This document shows positions 7,521-14,891 of a stretch of 34,207 nucleotides of DNA, in pieces. The stretch is from contig JAEKKO010000039.1 in the NCBI GenBank assembly GCA_019510335.1, positions 1-34,207 of the forward strand, in the 5' to 3' direction. A model generated the notes under the pieces. The model had not been told where the DNA came from and made no database searches. It saw only the letters and a list, made by a program, of their open reading frames with translations. Every line of letters starts with the position of its first letter. The stretch's first letter is position 1. Origin of the DNA: Novosphingobium sp. Lineage in GTDB: Bacteria; Pseudomonadota; Alphaproteobacteria; Sphingomonadales; Sphingomonadaceae. The position numbers were made by a program, and so were the translations under genes.

Positions 7521-8671
7521 GGCGCCGCCTCGGCCAGCACTTTGCCGTAGTCGCCGAGCGCCGGCGGGCCGCAGCGCAGGCGCGACGGGGCGTCGCCGAA
7601 GCGGAACGGCGAGACCAGCATGTCGAGCGCCCCGGCGCCTTCGATCGCCACCGGCTGGAACAGACCGCGGACGCCCTCGTGCGGATCGCGCAGGACTTCG
7701 GCCGGGGTGTTGTACTTGGCCAGCGGCACGCCGGCGGCCTGGCCCTCGCGGACAATGTCGGCGACCTTGCGGACCGCGGCCCAGGCGCGAATGTGGCGGT
7801 TGATCTCGGGCCCGCGGCGGCTGCGCTCGAGCGAATCGGAGAGCTCCGGGTCGAGCGCCCATTCGGGCCGGCCGAGTAGCTCGACCAGCGCCTCCCACTG
7901 GCGCTGCTCAAGTGTCAGCAGCTCGACGTAGCCGTCGGCGCACGGCAGCACGCCGCCATAACGGAACGAGCGCTCGGCGCGATGCTCGATCGAGCCGTCG
8001 CCGTAGCGCTGGATGGCGAACGCGCCGACCGCGAGCGCGGCGTCCTGGACGGCAATGTCGACGAACTGACCGCCAACTTCGTCTCGCACCCAAAGCGCGG
8101 CGAGCGCCCCGAGCGCGGCGGCGACCCCGCCCTGAAGCTCGGCGAAGTGGCCGAAGATCTTGACCGGCGGACGCTCGGGGAAGAGCTCGATGGTCAGGCC
8201 GTTTGGCAGCAGGTTGCCCTCGCCCGAGGCGTGCTGAAGGTTGATCTCTTCGGCCTTCCACCCAGCCTTGGGGCCGCTCGCGCCGAACGGCAGGACCGAG
8301 ACGTGGACCAGCTGCGGATGGCGGCTGGCGATCGCCTCGGGATCGAGTCCGCGCTGCTGGCGCTTGGCGAGCGGGCTGTCGTCGATCAGGATATCGGCCT
8401 CTGACAGTAGCGCGGCGGCGGTGTCGCGCCCCTCGGCGGAGTCGAGATCGCAGACCAGGCTGTGCGCGCCCGCGGCGTGGTAGGCGAACAGCGCGCTGAC
8501 CTGCGTCCCCGGCAGGAACGGCGGCTCGCGTCGCAGCGGAGTGCCCACGGGCGGCTCGAGCAGGATCGTCTCGGCGCCCATGGTCGCCAGCAGCCGCCCG
8601 GCATAGGCGGCGGCGACGCCACCGGCATGGACGACGACGCGGAGTCCGGTGAGCGGGGCTGTGTCATTCAT
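7517..8671 (-). CDS. CaiB/BaiF-type CoA-transferase, probable non-catalytic partner
   Basis: The protein is 384 residues from ATG 8671; an earlier in-frame start at 8704 adds eleven residues that do not fit the family. It has the family fold (LTGLRVVVHAGGVAAAYAGRLLATMGAETILLE). The stretch that should carry the catalytic Asp reads GHFAELQGGVAAA, placing Glu at residue 178. The glycine-rich N-terminal motif is also degenerate (HAGG). It overlaps by four bases with the next CoA-transferase, which has a normal Asp. A divergent subunit next to a normal one suggests a heteromeric family III enzyme. It could alternatively be an independent enzyme with altered chemistry. Confidence 0.8.
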   Translation of the reverse strand: MNDTAPLTGLRVVVHAGGVAAAYAGRLLATMGAETILLEPPVGTPLRREPPFLPGTQVSALFAYHAAGAHSLVCDLDSAEGRDTAAALLSEADILIDDSPLAKRQQRGLDPEAIASRHPQLVHVSVLPFGASGPKAGWKAEEINLQHASGEGNLLPNGLTIELFPERPPVKIFGHFAELQGGVAAALGALAALWVRDEVGGQFVDIAVQDAALAVGAFAIQRYGDGSIEHRAERSFRYGGVLPCADGYVELLTLEQRQWEALVELLGRPEWALDPELSDSLERSRRGPEINRHIRAWAAVRKVADIVREGQAAGVPLAKYNTPAEVLRDPHEGVRGLFQPVAIEGAGALDMLVSPFRFGDAPSRLRCGPPALGDYGKVLAEAAP

Positions 8672-8694
8672 CGCAAGCGATCCCCCGCCTTCCC

Positions 8695-8730
8695 ACTTCG
8701 TCACCCTGAATTTGGTTCAGCATGACGAAG
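8695..8730. repeat. REP-like hairpin between hydratase and CoA-transferase genes
   Basis: CTTCGTCA (8695-8702) pairs perfectly with TGACGAAG (8723-8730), with an inner CTGAA/TTCAG pairing around TTTGG. The gap between the MaoC-type gene and the next gene downstream consists largely of this element. Related CACCCTGA-type sequence occurs at 14889-14908 and 27060-27080, so it is an interspersed element more than a site-specific terminator. Confidence 0.5.
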
Positions 8731-8746
8731 CGGGCCGGCGTAGTGT

Positions 8747-9961
8747 TCAGCGCACCACCGGCAGGTCGAGGTCGAGGCGGGCGCCGTCGAAGAACACCGG
8801 AATGTTCGGGTCGAGCGAGGGCAGGATCACCGTGGCGAGGCCGGGGGTGGTCAGCTCACCACGCTGGTTCTCACCGCGGATCTCGATATCGACGAGCGCA
8901 TGGCCATCCTTGACGTACTTGCGCGTCACCTTGCCGCGGCACCAGGTGCTGTCGCCCATGGTGTTGAAGCGGCTCATCCGAGTGCGAATGCGCTTGAGGA
9001 AGCCGGCGTCGCCCATCCAGTTGGTAACCAGGCTCGCCATCCACGCAGAACGCTGCGGGCCGTAGTCGTAGACCCCGGGCACCCCGACTTCCTTGGCGGT
9101 CGATTCACGGTGGTGGCCGATACCAGTGTACTCGATCCCGCCGCCCGCTTCCGGGTTGCGGAAGAAGTGGCCCGGGTGCTTGACCGCGTTTTTGAAGATA
9201 ACGCCGTGGGTGTGGCCGCGGCCGCAGCCGACGAGGAAGCCCATCGTGTCCATCAGGCTCAGCGGACCACGGACGATCTCGGGCAGCTCCTCGCCTTCCT
9301 GGACTTCCTCCCAGTAGCGGACGTTGCCGCCGCGCATGTTTTTTTCCTCGTCGAGGATCGCCTGGTCGATCCGCTCGAATTCCTCGGGCTTGTATTCATG
9401 GGTCTTGATGTCGGAATACTTGCCGGCATCGCGGGCCGCCTTGCGCTCGTGTCGGGTGCAGGTGCCGAGCGCCCGGGCGACGATTTCGCCGCGCTGGTTG
9501 GAGTAGGTCGCCTCGACGTACTGGAGAACCAGAGTGCCGGAGAACTGGCTTTCCTTGACCTCGACGCCAACGACGCGCTCGATCGCGGTGATCCGGTCGC
9601 CGGGGCGGACGTGACGATAGCACTCCCAGTCATTGCCGGCGTAGAACCCGTGGACCCCGGGCAGGCCCCAGCGGGTGCGACCGACCCAGCCGAATGCCAT
9701 CGGGAAGTTCGGGTGGGCGACGATCGAACCGTGGCGGGTCAGCCGACCGTATTCAAGATCGCGGTAGAGCGGATTGAGGTCGCCGATGCCATTGCAGAAG
9801 TTGCGGATCGTGTCCTCGGTGGCGTCCTGCAGGTAGGGACCTTCGGGGCGCAGTTGCATGCCGATCATGTTCTCGGCGGCCTTGATCGCCTCGGGGGTGA
9901 TCTTGCCCTCGGCGGGCGCGCCGCCGACGTCTGAAGTCTTGTCCAATTCGATCGTGCTCAT
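8747..9961 (-). CDS. MaoC-like / FAS1-like dehydratase (double hotdog acyl-CoA hydratase)
   Basis: The protein is 404 residues from ATG 9961, chosen because AGAGGAGA precedes it; an earlier ATG at 10021 overlaps the operator. It has two hotdog regions. The N-terminal one carries FCNGIGDLNPLYRD (residues 55-68), which matches the hydratase-2 motif GDxNPLH with Asp61 conserved but the His replaced by Tyr66. The second covers roughly residues 215-380. Enzymes of this type hydrate or dehydrate enoyl-CoA thioesters. It is the first gene of the minus run with two CoA-transferases and two dehydrogenases, and it lies 52 bases downstream of an ATAATGCATTAT palindrome. The His-to-Tyr change makes the exact activity uncertain. 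Confidence 0.8.
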   Translation of the reverse strand: MSTIELDKTSDVGGAPAEGKITPEAIKAAENMIGMQLRPEGPYLQDATEDTIRNFCNGIGDLNPLYRDLEYGRLTRHGSIVAHPNFPMAFGWVGRTRWGLPGVHGFYAGNDWECYRHVRPGDRITAIERVVGVEVKESQFSGTLVLQYVEATYSNQRGEIVARALGTCTRHERKAARDAGKYSDIKTHEYKPEEFERIDQAILDEEKNMRGGNVRYWEEVQEGEELPEIVRGPLSLMDTMGFLVGCGRGHTHGVIFKNAVKHPGHFFRNPEAGGGIEYTGIGHHRESTAKEVGVPGVYDYGPQRSAWMASLVTNWMGDAGFLKRIRTRMSRFNTMGDSTWCRGKVTRKYVKDGHALVDIEIRGENQRGELTTPGLATVILPSLDPNIPVFFDGARLDLDLPVVR

Positions 9962-10319
9962 CGCCACATCTCCTCTGGGGCGCACCGGCGCCGCGAATCT
10001 GGTGTCGCGTGCATAATGCATTATCTTGCCGCGTCAAGTGCAGAGCGGCGGGTTGTTTGGTTCACGCCAAGACGCTAAGACGCGACGGCGGTGGTGGCGA
10101 AGGAGTTGCCCGCGGCAACGCGCGGCAAAACCTCGCGCATCCCTACCCATCCCTGTCATTCAGGCCAAAGCGGGGACCCATCACCGCGCCACGCCGCTTG
10201 GTGAGAGGTATGAAAATGAGTTCCCAATTTCGCGGGAATGACGCAGTTTTTTCTGACTTGGAAGCCGCAGCCCTAGCTAGCGGCGGCGAGCGCCAGCCCC
10301 TCGGCTCTCGCTCTTCCGC
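9962..10319. other. Intergenic region holding the operator and interspersed repeats
   Basis: No gene is visible in this 358-base gap. It holds the ATAATGCATTAT operator near its left end, a TTCACGC-type repeat end at about 10061-10090, and an inverted GTCATTC/GAATGAC pair at 10155-10242 of the GTCATTCCCGCG type common in sphingomonad intergenic DNA. The frames here are composed of repeat sequence. Confidence 0.6.
10013..10024. promoter_or_regulatory. Perfect palindrome ATAATGCATTAT (candidate GntR operator)
   Basis: This 12-base perfect palindrome is 52 bases upstream of the hydratase start that opens the minus run. Similar sites lie 25 bases before the CoA-transferase at 13860 and 53 bases before the hydratase at 14034. 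A GntR/FCD regulator gene sits between these units, making it the natural candidate ligand-controlled repressor. Confidence 0.6.
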
Positions 10320-10901
10320 TCAAGCGTTCCAATCGAACTCCGCGCTGTTGACGATCCTGGCGAAGCGGCCGAGGCAGGCGATCGCATGCATGTGCTCATC
10401 GGGGGTGACGCCGGCGCAGCAGTCTTCGAAGATAATGCATTCATAGTCGCGGTCGTGGCCGTCGCGCGCGCCCGAGTGGACGACGCCATTGGTCGAGACT
10501 CCGCACAGCGCCAGCCGCTGGATCGCGTTGGCGCGCAAGATCGGCTCGAGCGCGGTGCCGTAGAACGGGCTGACCCGGTGCTTGACGATGTCGAAGTCCT
10601 CGTCGCGCCGGCCGAGCGCCGGGTGAATCTCGGTGCCGTGGGTGCCGAGCTTGAAGATGCCGTTGTTGCGCGCGCCCGAAAAGATCGGTGAGGCCGGCGG
10701 CGCCTCGCGGTAGTCGGGCGAGAAACCGACCCGGACGAACCCGACCCGCGCCCCCGCGGCACGCGCCGCCGCGATGGCATTGGCCGTGTTCTGGATCACA
10801 TTCCGCTCCTTGACTTGAATGCCGTAGGTCTTGGCGTTGAAGCCATCCTCGGCGACGAGATCGTTCATCATGTCCATGGCAAGGAACAGCGTGTTTTTCA
10901 T
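10320..10901 (-). CDS. Isochorismatase-fold hydrolase lacking the usual nucleophilic Cys
   Basis: The protein is 193 residues from ATG 10901 (MKNTLFLAMDMMNDLV). The fold is indicated by Asp10 in LAMDMMNDL, Lys107 in VKHRVSPFYGT, and the GVSTNGVVHSGARD segment at 134-147. In amidase-type members the last segment reads GVxTDxCV; here the Cys position is Val140. Isochorismatase-type members (EntB, PhzD) also lack the Cys and hydrolyse vinyl ethers, and many uncharacterised TN-type proteins share this pattern. The gene follows the GntR regulator by 32 bases and is the last gene of the CoA-transferase operon. A nicotinamidase or carbamoyl-sarcosine-type activity is unlikely without the Cys. Confidence 0.85.
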   Translation of the reverse strand: MKNTLFLAMDMMNDLVAEDGFNAKTYGIQVKERNVIQNTANAIAAARAAGARVGFVRVGFSPDYREAPPASPIFSGARNNGIFKLGTHGTEIHPALGRRDEDFDIVKHRVSPFYGTALEPILRANAIQRLALCGVSTNGVVHSGARDGHDRDYECIIFEDCCAGVTPDEHMHAIACLGRFARIVNSAEFDWNA

Positions 10902-10933
10902 GGCGGTAGCCTCTTGTGAGATAGTCAGGAGAA

Positions 10934-11593
10934 TTAAGCGGCCGCCCCGCCCTGCACGTGGTCGCGCAGTTCGAGCCACCCGGATTCGATGTGCTGGCGC
11001 GTCGCCAGCATCGCCGCCGCAACGTCAGACGAGATGAACGCCTGGAGCAGCGCCTCGTGCTCGTCCGCGGCGCGGACGACGCGGCCCTTGAGGCGGTTGA
11101 TCAGGTCGAACGGATAGCGCGCCCACAGGATCTGCACGAAATGCAGGGTCTGCGGCATCCGCGCGATCTCGAACATGCGGTGGTGGAACCGGTAGTTGGC
11201 GGCGCGGGCGGTCTCGTTGTCCCCGGCGGCGAACGCCTGGGCGAACTCACCGGCGAGCACCCGCAGCTCTTCGATGTCGGCTGACGTCGCCTGCTCGACC
11301 GCGCCCCGGACCAGCTGCGTCTCGAGCAGGATGCGCAAGTTCAGGGTCTCGCGCGAGGCGTCGATGTCAAACGGCGCCACCGTCGCCCCACGATAGGAAT
11401 CGCCAGTGACGTAGCCTTCGGCCTCGAGCAGCTTGAGCGCCTCGCGCACCGGGGTGATGCTGGTCTGCAGCAGCGTGGCGATCTCCTGCTGCTTGAGCCG
11501 GGCGCCGCGCGGGAAGCGCCCGGCGATGATCCCCTCGCGCAAATAATCGGCGACTTGCTCTTCCTTGGTGCGGAAATGCACCGGCGCGTTCAT
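10934..11593 (-). CDS. GntR-family transcriptional regulator, FCD subfamily
   Basis: The protein is 219 residues from ATG 11593, which overlaps the aldo/keto reductase stop by four bases. The N-terminal winged helix-turn-helix (residues 10-72) has the family sequence VADYLREGIIAGRFPRGARLKQQEIATLL followed by TPVREALKLLEAEGYV. The C-terminal FCD helical domain carries candidate metal or acid ligands: H137/H138, H179 and H201. FCD regulators usually bind small carboxylates and repress catabolic operons. It is embedded in the operon it probably controls, and ATAATGCATTAT-like palindromes precede three local transcription units. Both the ligand and the operator assignment are inferred. Confidence 0.92.
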   Translation of the reverse strand: MNAPVHFRTKEEQVADYLREGIIAGRFPRGARLKQQEIATLLQTSITPVREALKLLEAEGYVTGDSYRGATVAPFDIDASRETLNLRILLETQLVRGAVEQATSADIEELRVLAGEFAQAFAAGDNETARAANYRFHHRMFEIARMPQTLHFVQILWARYPFDLINRLKGRVVRAADEHEALLQAFISSDVAAAMLATRQHIESGWLELRDHVQGGAAA

Positions 11594-12636
11594 GCCGGGT
11601 GCGCCGGCGGAAGCAGCGCCGGCGGCGGGTTGCGCTCGGCCATGAAGCTGCGGTGCATGTCGTAAGGATAGATCGGCGGGACCGCGCTGGCTTCGTCGAG
11701 CCGGGCGATCTCGGCATCGCTGAGCGACCACTGCGCGGCGGCAAGGTTGTCCTCGAGCTGGGCGGTGGTCCGGGCGCCGACCAGGATCGTTGCGACGCCG
11801 GCCTTGCGCACGATCCAGTTGAGCGCGACTTGCGAGGGCGTGGCGCGGTGATCGGCGGCGATCTCGTCGATGACGGCGAGCACCGCGCGCGAGCGTTCGT
11901 TGTCGAGCGCCGAAACCGTGCCGCGCGCGCCGAGCCGGGTTCCGGCGGCATCGACCTGCCCACGGAACTTGCCCGAGAGGTAGCCCGAGGCGAGTGGACC
12001 CCAGATCACCGCGCCGATGCCTTCGTGGATGCCGAGCGGCAGCAGCTCGTTCTCGGCGCTGCGATCCAGCAGCGAATAGCGGATCTGCTGCGAGATGTAG
12101 CGCGTCAGCCCGAGCCGGTCGGCGACGGCGAGGCTGCGCATTTGGGTCCAGCCCGAGTGGTTGGACGAGCCGATGTAGCGGACCTTTCCGGCGCGGACGA
12201 GGTCGTCGAGCGCGCGCAGGGTCTCCTCGGGCGGCACCGCGAGGTCCTGGTTATGGACCTGGTAGAGATCGATATAGTCGGTGCCGAGGCGCTTGAGGCT
12301 CGCCTCGCAGGCCTCGAGGATGTGCTTGCGGCTGGAGCCGAGGTCGTTGACCCCCGGACCCATCCGCGCGAGGCACTTGGTCGCGATCAGCACCTGTTGG
12401 CGCCGCGGTCGAAGGATTTCGCCGAGGATCTCCTCCGACTGACCGGCACTGTAAACGTCGGCGGTGTCGAACAGGTTGATCCCCGCCTCGAGGCACAAGT
12501 CAATCTGGTGGGCCGCCTCGGCGCCATGGGTGCTGCCGACGGTGCCGAACATGCCGGTGCCGTCGCCGAAGGTCATCGCCCCGAAGCCAAAGGCCGAGAC
12601 GACGAGGCCGCTGCGTCCGAGCGAACGGTATTCCAT
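11590..12636 (-). CDS. Aldo/keto reductase
   Basis: The protein is 348 residues, beginning MEYRSLGRSGLVVSAFGFGAMTFG, typical of the YajO/YghZ/Tas-like group. The catalytic tetrad is visible as Asp and Tyr in DTADVYSAGQSEE, Lys in ATKCLARMG, and His in YQVHNQD. The phosphate-binding NADPH segment near the C-terminus is ILVGARTTAQLEDN. It is six bases after the CoA-transferase stop and overlaps the GntR regulator start by ATGA, so the three are co-transcribed. It should reduce an aldehyde or ketone with NADPH. Substrate unknown. Confidence 0.9.
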   Translation of the reverse strand: MEYRSLGRSGLVVSAFGFGAMTFGDGTGMFGTVGSTHGAEAAHQIDLCLEAGINLFDTADVYSAGQSEEILGEILRPRRQQVLIATKCLARMGPGVNDLGSSRKHILEACEASLKRLGTDYIDLYQVHNQDLAVPPEETLRALDDLVRAGKVRYIGSSNHSGWTQMRSLAVADRLGLTRYISQQIRYSLLDRSAENELLPLGIHEGIGAVIWGPLASGYLSGKFRGQVDAAGTRLGARGTVSALDNERSRAVLAVIDEIAADHRATPSQVALNWIVRKAGVATILVGARTTAQLEDNLAAAQWSLSDAEIARLDEASAVPPIYPYDMHRSFMAERNPPPALLPPAHPA

Positions 12637-12642
12637 CTTGCG

Positions 12643-13860
12643 TCAGACCTTCTCGCGCACCGGGGCCCAGGCGAAGTCGGCTGGGCCGCCGGCCTTGACG
12701 GCGCCGCGCTCCTGCAGCGCCGCGCGTTCGGCCTCGCCGTAGCCGAGCTGAGCGAGCAGTTCGAGGGTGTGCTGCCCGATTTCGGGCGGGGGCAGATTCG
12801 GCTCAATTGCGGTCTGACCGGGGAACTCGGGGACGTCGAAATGCAGCCCGCGGTAGTCGAGCTCGCGCAGCTTTCCGGGCTGGCGGGCCTGCGGCTTGTC
12901 GAGCACCCGCTCGAGCGGCAGGACCTCGGTGAAGCCGACGCCGGCGGCGCGCAGCCGCGCCTCGATTTCATCGAAACTGAATTGGCCGACCGCGGCGCGC
13001 ACCGCCGCCTCGACCCGGTCGCGCTGCTTCTTGCGCTCGCGCAGCTTGGTGAGCTCGGGCGCGTTCGCCTCTGGCATGTCGAGCGCCTGGGCAAGCTTGG
13101 CCCAGTGGGCGTCGGTCAACACCAGCAGGTAGACCCAACGGTCGTCGCCGGTCAGGTACGAGCCGTAGCCGGGCATCGCGAACTCGCCGCCGGCCTCCTT
13201 CTCGGGCCGGCCGAGCAGCTGCGTCTTGAGCTGGACCCCAGCGAGATCGCGCGCGGCGAGGTGTAGGCCTGTCTCGTAGAGGCCGATCTCGATGGTGCGC
13301 TGCTCGGGGCTCGCAGCCGGATCTAGCATTGTCGCGAGGATCCGGATCACCGCGTAAGTGCCGGCGAACTGGTCGTGGTACGACGGCCCGAGGCGGCTCG
13401 GGCGGCCATCGATGCGGTGGTCGTCCATCACCCCCGTGGCGGCCTCGGCGACCGGGTTAGTGGCGAGGTCGTCGGCTTGCGGACCGTGGGCGTAGCCCTT
13501 GATGTGGCAATGGATCAGCGCGGGATTGACCGCGTGGCAGTCCTCGGCGGTGACCCCGAGCTTGCGCGCTGCCGACGGGGCGAGGTTGTGGATGACGACG
13601 TCGGCGGTGGCGGCGAGCTTGCGGAACACCTCCTTGCCCTCGGCTGTGGTGAGGTCGAGGCACAGCGCCTTTTTCGAATGGCTGTACGCGATCAGCGTTC
13701 CGCTCGGACCGCCGCGGACAAGCGCGCGGGTGGTGTCGCCCGAGGGCGGCTCGATCTTGATCACCTCCGCGCCAAGGTTGGCGAGGATGTGCGTGGCGAA
13801 CGGCGCGGCGACCATCGTGCCCAGTTCGATCACGCGGCGGCCGGCGAGAGGATGGCTCAT
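12643..13860 (-). CDS. CaiB/BaiF family III CoA-transferase
   Basis: The protein is 405 residues from ATG 13860 (MSHPLAGRRVIELGTMVAAPFATHILANLGAEVIKIE). A longer start at 13893 would place the initiator inside the operator palindrome and is not favoured. The catalytic Asp is in SYHDQFAGTYA. It is divergent from an itaconyl/mesaconyl-CoA hydratase-like gene. That pairing is known from itaconate and mesaconate catabolism, where a CoA-transferase activates the acid and the hydratase makes citramalyl-CoA. No lyase is present in the window, so the pathway call is tentative. Confidence 0.9.
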   Translation of the reverse strand: MSHPLAGRRVIELGTMVAAPFATHILANLGAEVIKIEPPSGDTTRALVRGGPSGTLIAYSHSKKALCLDLTTAEGKEVFRKLAATADVVIHNLAPSAARKLGVTAEDCHAVNPALIHCHIKGYAHGPQADDLATNPVAEAATGVMDDHRIDGRPSRLGPSYHDQFAGTYAVIRILATMLDPAASPEQRTIEIGLYETGLHLAARDLAGVQLKTQLLGRPEKEAGGEFAMPGYGSYLTGDDRWVYLLVLTDAHWAKLAQALDMPEANAPELTKLRERKKQRDRVEAAVRAAVGQFSFDEIEARLRAAGVGFTEVLPLERVLDKPQARQPGKLRELDYRGLHFDVPEFPGQTAIEPNLPPPEIGQHTLELLAQLGYGEAERAALQERGAVKAGGPADFAWAPVREKV

Positions 13861-13884
13861 GGGGCTCTTCGGTTCGGGAGAAGG

Positions 13885-13896
13885 ATAATGCATTCT
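13885..13896. promoter_or_regulatory. ATAATGCATTCT operator-like site before the CoA-transferase operon
   Basis: It is one mismatch from the perfect palindrome at 10013-10024 and lies 25 bases upstream of the CoA-transferase ATG at 13860. A regulator bound here would control the operon that contains the GntR gene itself (autoregulation). Confidence 0.5.
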
Positions 13897-13969
13897 ATAG
13901 CGCGCTGCGCGACCGCGGCAAGCCTCTGCAGCCGCAAAATCGAACTGCCGATGCGCTGTGCCTCAGGCG

Positions 13970-13981
13970 ATGATGCATTGT
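13970..13981. promoter_or_regulatory. ATGATGCATTGT operator-like site before the hydratase gene
   Basis: It differs from ATAATGCATTAT at two symmetric outer positions and keeps the ATGCAT core. It is 53 bases upstream of the plus-strand hydratase start at 14034, the same spacing as the perfect site has to the start at 9961. Confidence 0.5.
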
Positions 13982-14033
13982 TAGCAAGCCTCCAATCGGC
14001 TACGGGCGGGCCGAGCAGCATCGGGGACAGCGC

Positions 14034-14858
14034 ATGAGTGACGATTTTTCGGCCTGGGTCGGCAAGACCGAAACGCATGAGGACGTGCTCGAGCCGGCGC
14101 GGAGCAACGCCTTGCGCGCCGCGCTCGGCCAGACCGGCACGCTCGCGCCGGGCGATCCGCTGCCGCCCCTGCACCACTGGCTGTACTTCTGGGACGTTCG
14201 CCCACCCCACGGCCTCGGCGTCGACGGGCACCCGCAGCGTGGCGGGTTCCTCCCTCCGGTGCCGCTGCCGCGGCGGATGTGGGCCGGCGGACGGGTCAGC
14301 TTCGTCACGCCGCTGCGGCTCGGCGAGATGGCGACGCGGACCTCGACGATCCTCAAGGTCGAGGCCAAGAGCGGGCGCAGCGGCAACTTGGTTTTCGTCA
14401 CCGTCGAGCACCGCATCGCCGGCGAGCACGGCCTGGCGATCGTCGAGGAGCAGGACCTCGTCTACCGCGAGGCGGCAGCGGCGGGATCGATTGCAGCGCC
14501 CGCCGCCGGGCCGACTCCCGAGGCACCGTGGGTCGAGGCGGTCGAGCCCGACACCGTGCTGCTGTTCCGCTACTCGGCGCTGACCATGAACGGCCACCGC
14601 ATCCATTACGACCGGCCATATGCGATGGACGAGGAGGCCTACCCCGCCCTCGTCGTCCACGGGCCGCTGCAAGCGACGCTGCTCGCCGACCTCGCGGTGC
14701 GCAAGTTCGGCCGCCCGCTGGCGAGCTTCAGCTTTCGCGGTCAGGTGCCGGCGTTCGACGGCGTCACCCTGCACGTCTGCGGCGAGCCGGCCGACGCCGG
14801 TGCGAGCCTGTGGACCGAACAGGGCGGCGGCAAGAACATGGTCGCGACGGCGAAGTAG
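14034..14858 (+). CDS. Itaconyl-/mesaconyl-C4-CoA hydratase-like protein (COG3777 type)
   Basis: The protein is 274 residues. The N-terminal half shows GDPLPPLHHWLYFWDV, GGFLPPVPLPRRMWAGGR and RSGNLVFVTVEHRI. The C-terminal half shows FRYSALTMNGHRIHYDRPYA and VVHGPLQATLLADL, with the NGHRIHYD segment at the hydratase active site. This pattern is that of the HTD2/COG3777 hotdog hydratases, which include mesaconyl-C4-CoA hydratase and itaconyl-CoA hydratase. It is transcribed divergently from a CoA-transferase operon, with an operator-like palindrome in front of each. It probably hydrates a branched unsaturated acyl-CoA; the true substrate is inferred from family and context only. Confidence 0.85.
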   Translation: MSDDFSAWVGKTETHEDVLEPARSNALRAALGQTGTLAPGDPLPPLHHWLYFWDVRPPHGLGVDGHPQRGGFLPPVPLPRRMWAGGRVSFVTPLRLGEMATRTSTILKVEAKSGRSGNLVFVTVEHRIAGEHGLAIVEEQDLVYREAAAAGSIAAPAAGPTPEAPWVEAVEPDTVLLFRYSALTMNGHRIHYDRPYAMDEEAYPALVVHGPLQATLLADLAVRKFGRPLASFSFRGQVPAFDGVTLHVCGEPADAGASLWTEQGGGKNMVATAK

Positions 14859-14891
14859 CACCAAAGCTCAAGAATCAATCCACATCCCACG

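Noticed and set aside
13857..14864. 335-codon minus-strand frame opposite the COG3777-type hydratase
   Set aside because: The composition is shadow-like, and the plus frame carries conserved hydratase segments and an upstream operator.
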